Positions 33,767-43,066 of a stretch of 64,000 bases of DNA are shown here, piece after piece. The notes beneath the pieces were generated by a model, which was not told where the DNA came from, ran no database searches, and saw nothing but the letters and a program-made list of their open reading frames with translations. The DNA is from Streptomyces sp. S4.7 (GTDB taxonomy: Bacteria > Actinomycetota > Actinomycetes > Streptomycetales > Streptomycetaceae): positions 5,766,001-5,830,000 of the forward strand of contig NZ_CP048397.1 in NCBI RefSeq assembly GCF_010384365.1. The letters run 5' to 3'. The position numbers and the translations under genes are program-made. The first letter of the stretch is position 1. Every line of letters starts with the position of its first letter.

Positions 33767-36664
33767 ATGACAGAGACGGCGAGCGGTCCGACGGCACGGG
33801 GTTCCCGCGGCAAGGGAGCCAAGACCGGCAAGGGCCTGCGTATCGAGCGAATCCACACGACCCCCGGCGTGCATCCGTACGACGAGGTGGTCTGGGAGCG
33901 CCGGGACGTCGTCATGACCAATTGGCGCGACGGCTCGGTCAACTTCGACCAGCGTGGCGTCGAGTTCCCCGGCTTCTGGTCGGTGAACGCGGTCAACATC
34001 GTCACCAGCAAGTACTTCCGCGGGGCTGTCGGCACGCCGCAGCGTGAGACGAGCCTCAGGCAGCTCATCGACCGCATCGTGAAGACGTACCGCAAGTCGG
34101 GCGAGGAGAACGGCTACTTCACCTCACCCGCGGACGCGGAGATCTTCGAGCACGAGCTGGCGTACGCCCTCCTGCACCAGATCTTCAGCTTCAACTCGCC
34201 GGTCTGGTTCAACGTGGGTACGCCCCAGCCCCAGCAGGTCTCGGCCTGCTTCATCCTGGCCGTCGACGACTCCATGGAGTCGATCCTCGACTGGTACAAG
34301 GAAGAGGGCATGATCTTCAAGGGCGGCTCCGGCGCCGGCCTGAACCTCTCGCGGATCCGTTCTTCCAAGGAGCTCCTCTCCTCGGGCGGCAACGCCTCGG
34401 GGCCCGTCTCCTTCATGCGCGGTGCCGACGCCTCCGCCGGGACGATCAAGTCCGGCGGCGCCACGCGCCGTGCGGCCAAGATGGTCATCCTCGACGTCGA
34501 CCACCCCGACATCGAGAACTTCATCGAGACCAAGGTGAAGGAGGAGGAGAAGATCCGCGCCCTGCGTGACGCGGGCTTCGACATGGATCTGGGCGGCGAC
34601 GACATCACGTCCGTCCAGTACCAGAACGCCAACAACTCGGTCCGTGTGAACGACGAGTTCATGAAAGCCGTCGAGACCGGCGGCAAGTTCGGGCTGCGCG
34701 CCCGGATGACCGGCGACGTCATCGAAGAGGTCGAGGCGAAGTCCCTCTTCCGTAAGATGGCCGAGGCCGCGTGGGCGTGTGCCGACCCCGGCATTCAGTA
34801 CGACGACACGATCAACCAGTGGCACACCTGCCCGGAATCCGGCCGGATCAACGGCTCTAACCCGTGCAGCGAGTACATGCACCTCGACAACACGTCGTGC
34901 AATCTCGCCTCGCTGAACCTCATGAAGTTCCTCAAGGACGACGACAAGGGAAACCAGTCCTTCGAGATCGAGCGTTTCTCCAAGGTCGTCGAACTGGTCA
35001 TCACGGCGATGGACATCTCCATCTGCTTCGCCGACTTCCCCACGCAGAAGATCGGCGAGAACACCCGCGCCTTCCGCCAGCTCGGCATCGGCTACGCCAA
35101 CCTGGGCGCCCTGCTGATGGCCACGGGTCACGCGTACGACAGTGACGGCGGTCGCGCGCTGGCCGGCGCCATCACCTCGCTGATGACGAGCACCTCGTAC
35201 AAGCGCTCCGCCGAACTGGCCGCGGTCGTCGGCCCGTACGACGGCTACGCCCGCAACGCCGAGCCGCACCAGCGGGTCATGAAGCAGCACGCGGACGCCA
35301 ACGGCGCGGCCGTGCACGTCGACGACCTGGACAGCCCGATCTGGGCCGCCGCCACGGAGGCCTGGCAGGACGTCGTGCGTCTCGGCGCGAAGAACGGCTT
35401 CCGCAACGCGCAGGCCTCGGTCATCGCGCCCACCGGCACCATCGGTCTGGCGATGTCCTGCGACACCACGGGCCTCGAACCCGACCTCGCGCTGGTCAAG
35501 TTCAAGAAGCTGGTCGGCGGCGGCTCGATGCAGATCGTCAACGGCACGGTGCCGCAGGCCCTGCGCCGCCTGGGCTACCAGGAGGAGCAGATCGAGGCGG
35601 TCGTCGCCCACATCGCCGAGAACGGCAACGTGATCGACGCGCCCGGACTGAAGCCCGAGCACTACCCGGTCTTCGACTGCGCGATGGGTGAGCGTTCCAT
35701 CTCCGCCATGGGCCACGTCCGGATGATGGCGGCGATCCAGCCGTGGATCTCCGGCGCGCTCTCCAAGACGGTCAACCTGCCGGAGACGGCGACCGTCGAG
35801 GACGTCGAAGAGGTCTACTTCAAGGCGTGGAAGCTCGGCGTCAAGGCGCTGGCCATCTACCGCGACAACTGCAAGGTCGGGCAGCCGCTCTCCGCGAAGA
35901 AGAAGGAGCAGGTCGCCGAGAAGGCCGAGGAGACGATCCGCCAGGCGGTGGAGAAGGTCGTCGAGTACCGCCCGGTCCGGATGCGCCTGCCCAAGGGCCG
36001 CCCCGGCATCACCACGTCCTTCACGGTGGGCGGCGCCGAGGGCTACATGACGGCGAACTCCTACCCGGACGACGGGCTCGGCGAGGTCTTCCTGAAGATG
36101 TCCAAGCAGGGGTCGACCCTGGCGGGCATGATGGACGCCTTCTCGATCGCGGTGTCGGTGGGACTTCAGTACGGCGTCCCGCTGGAGACGTACGTCTCGA
36201 AGTTCACCAACATGCGCTTCGAGCCGGCCGGTATGACGGACGACCCGGACGTGCGCCTCGCGCAGTCGATCGTGGACTACATCTTCCGGCGCCTCGCGCT
36301 CGACTTCCTTCCGTTCGAGACGCGTTCGGCCCTCGGTATCCACTCGGCCGACGAGCGTCAGCGTCATCTGGAGACCGGCTCCTACGAGCCGTCCCTGGAG
36401 GACGAGAACGGCATGGACGTGGAGAATCTGGCGCAGTCCGCTCCGCGCCAGGTGGAGCCGCTCAAGTCGGTGAGCCCGACCGCGACATCACCCGTGTCGG
36501 AGGCACCCGCTCCCAAGCAGGCGCACACCTCGGCGGAGCTGGTCGAGATGCAACTCGGCATCAGCGCCGACGCCCCGCTCTGCTTCTCTTGCGGTACGAA
36601 GATGCAGCGGGCCGGGTCCTGCTACATCTGCGAGGGCTGCGGGTCGACGAGCGGCTGCAGCTGA
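33767..36664 (+). CDS. nrdJ: Class II (B12-dependent) ribonucleotide reductase NrdJ
   Basis: Adenosylcobalamin-dependent enzyme that makes deoxyribonucleotides without a separate radical subunit, so it works with or without O2. 965 aa. The conserved Cys in FNSPVWFNVG...QVSACFILAV and the NPCSEYMHLDNTSCNLASLN block (active site) are present. The C-terminus has a CxxC cluster, CFSCGTKMQRAGSCYICEGC, followed by GSTSGCS, typical of thioredoxin-accepting tails. ATG 33767 with GGGAGGCGGC fits the family start MTETASGPTARG. Together with nrdR it is controlled through the NrdR boxes. Streptomyces also carry the class Ia pair elsewhere. Confidence 0.96.
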   Translation: MTETASGPTARGSRGKGAKTGKGLRIERIHTTPGVHPYDEVVWERRDVVMTNWRDGSVNFDQRGVEFPGFWSVNAVNIVTSKYFRGAVGTPQRETSLRQLIDRIVKTYRKSGEENGYFTSPADAEIFEHELAYALLHQIFSFNSPVWFNVGTPQPQQVSACFILAVDDSMESILDWYKEEGMIFKGGSGAGLNLSRIRSSKELLSSGGNASGPVSFMRGADASAGTIKSGGATRRAAKMVILDVDHPDIENFIETKVKEEEKIRALRDAGFDMDLGGDDITSVQYQNANNSVRVNDEFMKAVETGGKFGLRARMTGDVIEEVEAKSLFRKMAEAAWACADPGIQYDDTINQWHTCPESGRINGSNPCSEYMHLDNTSCNLASLNLMKFLKDDDKGNQSFEIERFSKVVELVITAMDISICFADFPTQKIGENTRAFRQLGIGYANLGALLMATGHAYDSDGGRALAGAITSLMTSTSYKRSAELAAVVGPYDGYARNAEPHQRVMKQHADANGAAVHVDDLDSPIWAAATEAWQDVVRLGAKNGFRNAQASVIAPTGTIGLAMSCDTTGLEPDLALVKFKKLVGGGSMQIVNGTVPQALRRLGYQEEQIEAVVAHIAENGNVIDAPGLKPEHYPVFDCAMGERSISAMGHVRMMAAIQPWISGALSKTVNLPETATVEDVEEVYFKAWKLGVKALAIYRDNCKVGQPLSAKKKEQVAEKAEETIRQAVEKVVEYRPVRMRLPKGRPGITTSFTVGGAEGYMTANSYPDDGLGEVFLKMSKQGSTLAGMMDAFSIAVSVGLQYGVPLETYVSKFTNMRFEPAGMTDDPDVRLAQSIVDYIFRRLALDFLPFETRSALGIHSADERQRHLETGSYEPSLEDENGMDVENLAQSAPRQVEPLKSVSPTATSPVSEAPAPKQAHTSAELVEMQLGISADAPLCFSCGTKMQRAGSCYICEGCGSTSGCS

Positions 36665-36702
36665 TCCCGGGCGCCGCTCCGCGTGAGCGGTAGTGCCTGA
36701 TC

Positions 36703-36735
36703 AGAGGGGCGTCGGCCGTGTGCTGACGCCCCTCT
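36703..36735 (+). terminator. nrdJ terminator
   Basis: AGAGGGGCGTC (36703-36713) and GACGCCCCTCT (36725-36735) form a perfect 11-bp stem with an 11-nt loop, about 40 bp after the nrdJ stop. Confidence 0.8.
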
Positions 36736-36810
36736 TGCCGTGCCGGCGCCCCCGGGGCCGGGAGCCCCGCCGGCCCGTGAGAGATCCTCAGCCGGAGCTC
36801 GGCGCCGTCG

Positions 36811-37338
36811 TCACACCGTGCCCATCTGTTCCGTGAACTCCTGGGGGTCGGCGTCGAAGCCGCGGACCGACGGACGGAAGTCCCATGTGCCCGACTCGTT
36901 CCTGGAGAACTCCGCGATCGTCGCCGCCGTGGCCGCGGCGACCTCGGCGAAGTCGCTCGTCGTCAGCTCGGCCAGGCCCTCGACGACGCGGATGGACGGG
37001 CCCGATATGTCGCCGAACGTCCGGCGGTCCTCGCGTTGCTGGATGGCGACCCCCACGATCACGCGGACATAGTCCGAACTCAGTCGGTCGAGCTCCAGGG
37101 TCATCACCTCGTCGGAGCCGAATCCCTGGCCCGTGCGGCTCTCCCTCTCCAGGATGATCGTGCCGTCCGGTGAGCGGCTGTCGAAGTGCACCAGATAGGC
37201 CGGCCTGTCGCTCGGCGTCTCCGCGGTGTAGGTCGCGGCCACGATGTCCAGGTCGTGCGGTGGCCGGCCCAGCGGGCTCGGGTCCCATTTGAGGGTGACC
37301 TCAACTTTTTCGACGCCTCTGTTGAGACTGCTGCTCAC
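36811..37338 (-). CDS. TerD-family calcium-binding stress protein
   Basis: 175-aa TerD/CABP-type protein, a calcium-binding stress fold common in streptomycetes in many copies. The signature is SSSLNRGVEKVEVTLKWDPS followed by DLDIVAATY. Acidic residues of the calcium sites are in DSRSPDGTI and GSDEVMTLELDRLSSDYVRV. GTG 37338 has GGAGGG upstream. It is a single gene, convergent with nrdJ and flanked by a DUF1152 gene in the same direction. No tellurite resistance partners (TerB, TerC) are nearby. Confidence 0.88.
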   Translation of the reverse strand: MSSSLNRGVEKVEVTLKWDPSPLGRPPHDLDIVAATYTAETPSDRPAYLVHFDSRSPDGTIILERESRTGQGFGSDEVMTLELDRLSSDYVRVIVGVAIQQREDRRTFGDISGPSIRVVEGLAELTTSDFAEVAAATAATIAEFSRNESGTWDFRPSVRGFDADPQEFTEQMGTV

Positions 37339-37479
37339 CGGTCATCCCTCCGTACGTCCGACAACTCCGAATACAAGGCTAGTCCGCGAGACCGACAACA
37401 CACCCCCCGTACGGGTCAGTTGAAGCCACTTGGCCACGACTCGCCATCAAGGGCTGCCACCAGGTCTCCCCGCCCCGTC

Positions 37480-38445
37480 TCAGTGCGGTATCCGGCGCGG
37501 CGCCCTCGTGCGGACCTCCTCACGGAAGAGCTCGATGGCGCTGCTCACCTGCCGGATCAGATGCGTGTTCTCGATACGGTCGAGATAGAGGCAACGGCGC
37601 GCGACACCCTCCAGTTCGAAGGCGAAACAGAGCGACATCAGCGGATTGACGAACAGTTCGCTGCCCCGGGTGCGGGAAGTGAACTGGACGTCCCCGAAAG
37701 AGCCCTGCACCGCCGCGGCTATCGACCCGTTCACGATGCTCGGGTGGTCCGGTGTGCACTCCTGCGCGTGGGCCACCGCGTCGACGAACAGCGCGCCCTC
37801 CCGTGTCGAACGGGGCACCGAGAAGGCTCCGAGATACGCGCCGTCCCGTTCGAGCGCGGCGATGTTCTCCAGTACGAGCCCGTGGCTCACCCCGTGGTAC
37901 GCGTCGACCCCGAAGCCCACCGAGACGATCAGCCGCTCGGGCACGTCGATCCCGGCCAGCGCGGCGACGCTGGTCAGATCCTCCTCGGGCGTCCCGAGGC
38001 CCGACTCGTCGCCGCGCATGAGGATGTCCGTGCCACCGTCGACCAGTACCACGGCGTCGATCTCGTACCTCTCGACCAACGCCCGGTAGGCGGCGCGCAG
38101 CGGCTGCACGCCGACGCGGCTGAACGCGTGCACGGTGCTCGGACAGCGGTGCAGGGCCAGCCACTGGGCGAGCGTGCGTTCGGGGAAGTACGCCTGGTGC
38201 GGGGCCGAGTCCGCTGTGACGGCGGCGACGTCGGGGGCGAGCCGGTTCTCCGGCGGCAGCCCCTCGACCGCGCTGGACGAGAGGTTCGCGAGCTGGACCC
38301 GCTTGCCCTGGTGGAGAAGGGACAGGGTCAACGGCAGCCCCGCGTAGATGTCGAATCCGCCGCCCGCGCCGGCCACCAGCACGCTCTCGGCGGACTCCAG
38401 ACGGGTGAAGAGCGGGTTGGTGTGCAGGGCTGTCATGTGGATCAT
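37480..38445 (-). CDS. DUF1152-family protein (321 aa)
   Basis: Protein with VLVAGAGGGFDIYAGLPLTL near the N-terminus and VVLVDGGTDILMRGDE in the middle; both are hallmarks of DUF1152, whose function is unknown. The Gly-rich loop and Asp-containing strands suggest nucleotide or metal binding. There is no signal peptide or membrane segment. Starts at ATG 38445 (MIHMTALH) or ATG 38436 (MTALH) are equally weak in Shine-Dalgarno terms. The much longer frame upstream is Arg/Pro-rich and not real. It diverges from the YdbC-like gene. Confidence 0.8.
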   Translation of the reverse strand: MIHMTALHTNPLFTRLESAESVLVAGAGGGFDIYAGLPLTLSLLHQGKRVQLANLSSSAVEGLPPENRLAPDVAAVTADSAPHQAYFPERTLAQWLALHRCPSTVHAFSRVGVQPLRAAYRALVERYEIDAVVLVDGGTDILMRGDESGLGTPEEDLTSVAALAGIDVPERLIVSVGFGVDAYHGVSHGLVLENIAALERDGAYLGAFSVPRSTREGALFVDAVAHAQECTPDHPSIVNGSIAAAVQGSFGDVQFTSRTRGSELFVNPLMSLCFAFELEGVARRCLYLDRIENTHLIRQVSSAIELFREEVRTRAPRRIPH

Positions 38446-38511
38446 TGTGCGGCTCGGGCCGGGTCGGTCGGAGCGTGACCTGGGCCACGTCCGGCCCCGT
38501 ACGATGGCGCG

Positions 38512-39117
38512 GTGCTGGTCAAGTGGATTCGCTGCACGGTGACGGACCGACGTGGTTTCGAACGGGGGCAGCGGAAATGGGCGGGGCTGCTCGGTGAGCC
38601 GGGATTCCGGGGGCAGGGCGGGGGGTGGAGCAGGGTGCGGCCGGGTGTGGCGCACGTCTTCGCCTTCTGGGAGAGCCGGGCCTTCTACGACTCCTTCATG
38701 GCGCGCTCCCACGACCGGCTGGCCGCCGCGCAGTCGGGCACCTTCCGGGACTCCCAGGCCAAGCTCTTCGACTACCGCTTCGATGTGAAGACGGGTTTCG
38801 AGCCGAAGTTCACGGACGCGGACGTGGTCCGGATCGCGCACTGCAAGGTGCGTGAGGACCGGGTCGAGCACTTCGCGCTGATGCAGGAGAAGGTGTGGAA
38901 TCCGGCGATGGCCGGCTCGCCGGGGATGGTGCGCGGGGTGTTCGGGGACGCGCCGGGCAACGAGTTCCTGGTGCTGTCGATGTGGCAGTCGGCGGCCGAG
39001 CACGGCAAGTACCGGATCGAGCGCGTGGAGCGGCTGACGCTGCGCGCGCAGACCGCCGCGGACGTGGCGGCCCTGGCGGGCGACGTCGTCGCGCTCGAAC
39101 CCACCTGGACGGTGTGA
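38512..39117 (+). CDS. YdbC/DUF4937-type protein (201 aa)
   Basis: Protein with an N-terminal MLVKWIRCTVTDRRGFERGQ and a second related half near residue 105 (VVRIAHCKVREDRVEHFALM), resembling two antibiotic-biosynthesis-monooxygenase-like ferredoxin folds. It matches, from memory, the YdbC/DUF4937 group. Trp and aromatic residues near the N-terminus (FAFWESRAFYDSFM) are typical of ABM barrels. No catalytic metal site is visible. It diverges from the DUF1152 gene across 66 bp. Confidence 0.7.
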   Translation: MLVKWIRCTVTDRRGFERGQRKWAGLLGEPGFRGQGGGWSRVRPGVAHVFAFWESRAFYDSFMARSHDRLAAAQSGTFRDSQAKLFDYRFDVKTGFEPKFTDADVVRIAHCKVREDRVEHFALMQEKVWNPAMAGSPGMVRGVFGDAPGNEFLVLSMWQSAAEHGKYRIERVERLTLRAQTAADVAALAGDVVALEPTWTV

Positions 39118-39190
39118 CAGCAGGGGCAGGTGTGACACGTGTGGCGGGGGCCGCCGCCCCGTCCGTGGTCGCGCGATCTAGGGTCGACCC

Positions 39191-39850
39191 ATGGTGAGAC
39201 CGCGACGCATCGTCCTAGTCCGGCACGGCGAGTCGGAGGGCAACGCCGACGACACCGTGTACGAGCGTGAGCCCGACCATGCCCTGGGGCTCACCGAGAG
39301 CGGATGGCGCCAGGCCGAGGAGACCGGTGCGCGGCTGCGCGAGGTGTTCGGCCGCGAGCGGGTCAGCGTGTACGTGTCGCCGTACCGCCGCACCCACGAG
39401 ACCTTCCGCGCCTTCGGCCTCGACCCGGAACGGGTCCGGGTGCGCGAGGAGCCCCGGCTGCGTGAACAGGACTGGGGCAACTGGCAGGACCGCGAGGACG
39501 TACGGCTCCAGAAGGCGTACCGCGACGCCTACGGGCACTTCTTCTACCGCTTCGCGCAGGGCGAGTCCGGTGCGGACGTGTACGACCGCGTCGGCGCCTT
39601 CCTGGAGAGCCTGCACCGCAGCTTCGAGGCGTCCGACCATCCCGCGAACGTGCTGCTGATCACCCACGGGCTGACCATGCGCCTCTTCTGTATGCGCTGG
39701 TTCCACTGGTCCGTCGCCGAGTTCGAGTCGCTGTCCAATCCGGGCAACGGGGAGTCACGGACGCTGCTGCTCGGCGAGGACGGGCGGTACACGCTGGACC
39801 GGCCGTTCGAGCGCTGGCGGACCCCCGAGCCGTACGGGATCACCGGTTAG
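39191..39850 (+). CDS. Histidine phosphatase family protein
   Basis: 219-aa phosphoglycerate-mutase-type phosphatase. The catalytic motif IVLVRHGESEGNAD is at residues 7-20, with Arg and His; the second His is in LLITHGLTMRL. Arg in SPYRRTHET completes the phosphate pocket. The EPRLREQDWGNWQ segment resembles the acid region of broad-specificity members. ATG 39191 is at the start of MVRPRRIVLVRHGE. It is followed after 12 bp by the ADP-ribosylglycohydrolase gene, so they probably form an operon. Confidence 0.88.
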   Translation: MVRPRRIVLVRHGESEGNADDTVYEREPDHALGLTESGWRQAEETGARLREVFGRERVSVYVSPYRRTHETFRAFGLDPERVRVREEPRLREQDWGNWQDREDVRLQKAYRDAYGHFFYRFAQGESGADVYDRVGAFLESLHRSFEASDHPANVLLITHGLTMRLFCMRWFHWSVAEFESLSNPGNGESRTLLLGEDGRYTLDRPFERWRTPEPYGITG

Positions 39851-39862
39851 AGTGAAGAAGCG

Positions 39863-40810
39863 ATGACCGCTGACAACACACCCCCTCCGTCCGACCCGAA
39901 CCCGTCCGACCTGCCACCGCCGGACGCCCGCTTCCGGCGCGCCCTGGCCAGCCTGCGCGGGCTGTCCGTCGGGGACGCCCTCGGCTCACAGTTCTTCGTC
40001 CCCGTGAACTATCCGCTGCTGAAGCGGCGCGAACTGCCGCCCGGCCCGTGGCAGTGGACGGACGACGCCGAGATGGCCACCTCGGTCCTGGCCGTCCTCG
40101 CCGAGCACGGACGCGTCGACCAGGACGCGCTCGCCCGCTCCTTCGCCGCGCACCACGACTTCGACCGCGGTTACGGCCCCGCCGTGAACCGCATGCTGCG
40201 GCTGATCAGGGAGGGCGGCGACTGGCGGGAACTGGCCTCCGGACTCTTCAACGGACAGGGCTCCTGGGGCAACGGCGCCGCCATGCGCATCGCACCGCTC
40301 GGCGCCTGGTACGCCGACGACCCCGAGCAGGCCACGCACCAGGCGGAGATCTCCGCGTACACGACGCACCAGCACCGCGAGGCCGTGGCGGGCGCCATGG
40401 CGGTGGCCGCGGCGGCCGCCATCACCGCCGGCCCCGCCGGACCGCCCGCGCCGAAGGACCTGCTCGACGGCGTCGTCGCGCTCGTGCCCCGCAGCGCCGT
40501 GGGGGCCGGACTGCGCCGGGCGCGGGACATGCTCGACTACGACGACGCGGCGACGGTCGCGGCGGTGCTCGGCAGCGGCCGTCGCACGACGGCGCACGAC
40601 ACCGTCCCGTTCGCCCTCTGGTCGGCGGCGCGTTCGCTCGGCGACTTCGAGCGGGCCTTCTGGACCACGGCGCAGGTGGGCGGGGACGTCGACACCAACT
40701 GCGCCATCGTCGGGGGAGTGGTGGCTTCGGTAAGTGCCGGCGCACCACCGGCGCGGTGGCTGGAGCAGACGGAAGCGCTGCCCGACTGGCTGCCGGCCGG
40801 ACCGCACTGA
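39863..40810 (+). CDS. ADP-ribosylglycohydrolase family protein
   Basis: 315-aa enzyme of the DraG/ARH fold that removes ADP-ribose from proteins or small molecules using a dinuclear magnesium centre. Metal ligands: TDDAEMA near 70, GNGAAMRIAPLG near 135 and GGDVDTNCAIVGGVVAS near 275. The N-terminal LSVGDALGSQFF is the family opener. It is tightly downstream of the histidine phosphatase. No ADP-ribosyltransferase is nearby, so the target is unknown. Confidence 0.88.
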   Translation: MTADNTPPPSDPNPSDLPPPDARFRRALASLRGLSVGDALGSQFFVPVNYPLLKRRELPPGPWQWTDDAEMATSVLAVLAEHGRVDQDALARSFAAHHDFDRGYGPAVNRMLRLIREGGDWRELASGLFNGQGSWGNGAAMRIAPLGAWYADDPEQATHQAEISAYTTHQHREAVAGAMAVAAAAAITAGPAGPPAPKDLLDGVVALVPRSAVGAGLRRARDMLDYDDAATVAAVLGSGRRTTAHDTVPFALWSAARSLGDFERAFWTTAQVGGDVDTNCAIVGGVVASVSAGAPPARWLEQTEALPDWLPAGPH

Positions 40811-41055
40811 GCGCGTCGCTTCCTGAAGAGGACGAACGAGCGCCGTCCGAACGAGAGACCTCTGTAGGAGGCGCTCCTTCTTCTACTGTCACGGTCCCGC
40901 CACAGACTCGCTCCGGAAGTGGCGGCTCCACCGCCTGACGCTAGCCTCGGCCCATGCCGCCGCGTTGATCATCGACGGGCGTGCGCCTACGTGAGCCCGG
41001 GATCCGCGCGCCGCCCTGTCGCCGTGCGCATGGCACCGGGCGGTGAGGGGGGCCA

Positions 41056-42951
41056 GTGTCAGACACATCGTCGAATTCGAGTGGGACGCCGGAACCGGCA
41101 TCGGCCGGGGAACCGGAGTCAGCTCCGTCGCGCGAGCGGGAGCCACGGCAGAAGCGGGGCGAGCGGAGCCAGCAGGGGCCGCGGTCGCAGCGGCCGGGGG
41201 AGTCACCGGAGACGTCGCAGCCGCGCGAAGCCGCTCCGGATGAGGACGTACGGGACGCGGTGCCGCACCCGCGCCGCGTGCCGGCGCACACGGGAGCCCC
41301 GGCGCGCGCCGGTACGGCGTCGCCGACCCGGGCCGCGCCGACGCACACCGGACGCCGCCCGCAGCAGCGTCCGGCTCACCCGACGCAGCCGGCCAACTGG
41401 CAGCAGTGGCAGCCGGCCCCGCACGAACCTCCCGTCTGGATCGGCGAGATAAGCTCCGACGAGCCCGCCCCCATCCGTGTCGCCACCCTGTGGTGCGTCG
41501 CCGTCACCGGTCTGCTCAGCGCGCTGCTGCTCGGCGACGGGCTCGGACTCAACCTCCTGATCGTCACCGTGCCCGCCGCCCTCGCCGCGTACTTCGCCGC
41601 GCGGGAGGCCGGACGGCGACCGCGTCCGTGGACCCTGGTCTGGGCCGTCGGCGGCGTCGCGCTGCTCTCCGTCCCCGCCCTGCGCGACGCCGGGTGGCCG
41701 ACGTTTCTCGCCGTGGCGTCGGCGCTGGGGCTCGGTTCGCTCGCCCTGCACGGCTGCCGTACCTGGCTCGGTGTCGTCCTCGGCCCGCTCGGGCTGTTCG
41801 GCTCGCTCGGCACGGGTCTCTTCTGGGGCGTCCGGGGCGTACGCGAGCGCGCCGAGGGCTCGCGCGGCCGGTGGGCACCCGTCCTCCGTACGGCGGCGGT
41901 CGCCGTCGTACTGCTGATCGTCTTCGGCGCGCTCTTCGCGAGCGCCGACGCCGCCTTCGCCGATCTGCTCGGCGGTCTGACACCCGACGTCTCGGTCGCC
42001 GACGGACCGTGGCGCACGCTGCTGTTCGTGGTCGGCGTCGTCGGGGCGCTCGCCGCCGCGCACACGGCCGCGGCGCCGCTGCGCTGGGACCGCATCACCG
42101 TGAAGCAGGGGGCTCCGCGCGGCCTGGCCGAGTGGGCGCTGCCGCTGATCGTGCTCAACCTGCTGTTCGCCGTCTTCATCGCCGTGCAGCTGACCGTGCT
42201 GTTCGGCGGCTACGACAAGGTCCTGAGCGAGACCGGCCTCACCTACTCCGAGTACGCCACACAGGGCTTCTGGCAACTGCTCGGCGCCACCCTCCTCACC
42301 CTGCTGGTGATCGGTCTCGCGCGCCGCTGGGCACCGCGCGACGGCGCCCGTGACCACACGCTCGTGAACGCCGTGCTCGGCGTCCTGTGCGTCCTCACAC
42401 TGGTCGTCGTCGCGTCCGCGCTGCGCCGCATGGACCTGTACGTCGACGCGTACGGTCTGACGCGGCTGCGCGTCTCGGTGGCGGCGATGGAGCTGTGGCT
42501 CGGACTCGTGATCGTCCTGATCATGGCCGCGGGCGCCTTCGGCGGACGCTGGCTGCCGCGCGCCGTCGCGGTCAGCGGTGCGGCGGGCGTCCTGGTCTTC
42601 GGTCTGATCTCGCCGGACGCGCTCGTCGCCGAGCGGAACGTCGAGCGTTACCGGACCTCCGACAAGATCGACATCAACTACTTCCAGCAGCTCTCCGCCG
42701 ACGCCGTACCGGCGCTCGACACGCTCCCCGAGCCCTTGCGTTCCTGTGCGCTGGAGGGCATCGAGCGGGATCTGGGCGGCGCGGACGAGCCGTGGTACGC
42801 GACCAGTTGGGGTGAGTCGCGGGCCAGGGAGATCCTCGACGAGCGGCCGATCGATCCTCGGTGGGAGGCGTGCTCGACGATGAGCCGGCCCAACGATTCG
42901 GGCGGCGGGCGCGACTCGTACGACAGCGGGGGCACCGGCGACGGCCTCTGA
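41056..42951 (+). CDS. DUF4173-type polytopic membrane protein (631 aa)
   Basis: The first 140 residues are polar, Arg/Pro/Gln-rich and probably cytoplasmic and disordered. About eleven hydrophobic segments follow between 150 and 530. The extracellular or lumenal C-terminal region begins DKIDINYFQQLSADAVPALD, a hallmark of DUF4173 proteins (from memory), and ends in a Gly/Asp-rich tail. GTG 41056 follows a G-rich stretch. Function unknown; convergent with the MFS gene. It is preceded by 245 bp with no gene. Confidence 0.75.
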   Translation: MSDTSSNSSGTPEPASAGEPESAPSREREPRQKRGERSQQGPRSQRPGESPETSQPREAAPDEDVRDAVPHPRRVPAHTGAPARAGTASPTRAAPTHTGRRPQQRPAHPTQPANWQQWQPAPHEPPVWIGEISSDEPAPIRVATLWCVAVTGLLSALLLGDGLGLNLLIVTVPAALAAYFAAREAGRRPRPWTLVWAVGGVALLSVPALRDAGWPTFLAVASALGLGSLALHGCRTWLGVVLGPLGLFGSLGTGLFWGVRGVRERAEGSRGRWAPVLRTAAVAVVLLIVFGALFASADAAFADLLGGLTPDVSVADGPWRTLLFVVGVVGALAAAHTAAAPLRWDRITVKQGAPRGLAEWALPLIVLNLLFAVFIAVQLTVLFGGYDKVLSETGLTYSEYATQGFWQLLGATLLTLLVIGLARRWAPRDGARDHTLVNAVLGVLCVLTLVVVASALRRMDLYVDAYGLTRLRVSVAAMELWLGLVIVLIMAAGAFGGRWLPRAVAVSGAAGVLVFGLISPDALVAERNVERYRTSDKIDINYFQQLSADAVPALDTLPEPLRSCALEGIERDLGGADEPWYATSWGESRAREILDERPIDPRWEACSTMSRPNDSGGGRDSYDSGGTGDGL

Positions 42952-43029
42952 GAGGGCCCCTCGCCCGCAGGACGCGTCGACGGCCCCCTGTGGGCCCACT
43001 CCCCGGCCCGCCGCCTCCGCCTCCTACGG

Positions 43030-43060
43030 ACGGGACGTCCTCCCCCGGGGGATGTCCCGT
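43030..43060. terminator. Hairpin between the DUF4173 gene and the exporter
   Basis: ACGGGAC (43030-43036) pairs with GTCCCGT (43054-43060), and the interior CCCCC/GGGGG adds a second paired block with a bulge. It lies 6 bp after the exporter stop, between convergent genes. Confidence 0.6.
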
Positions 43061-43066
43061 ACGTGT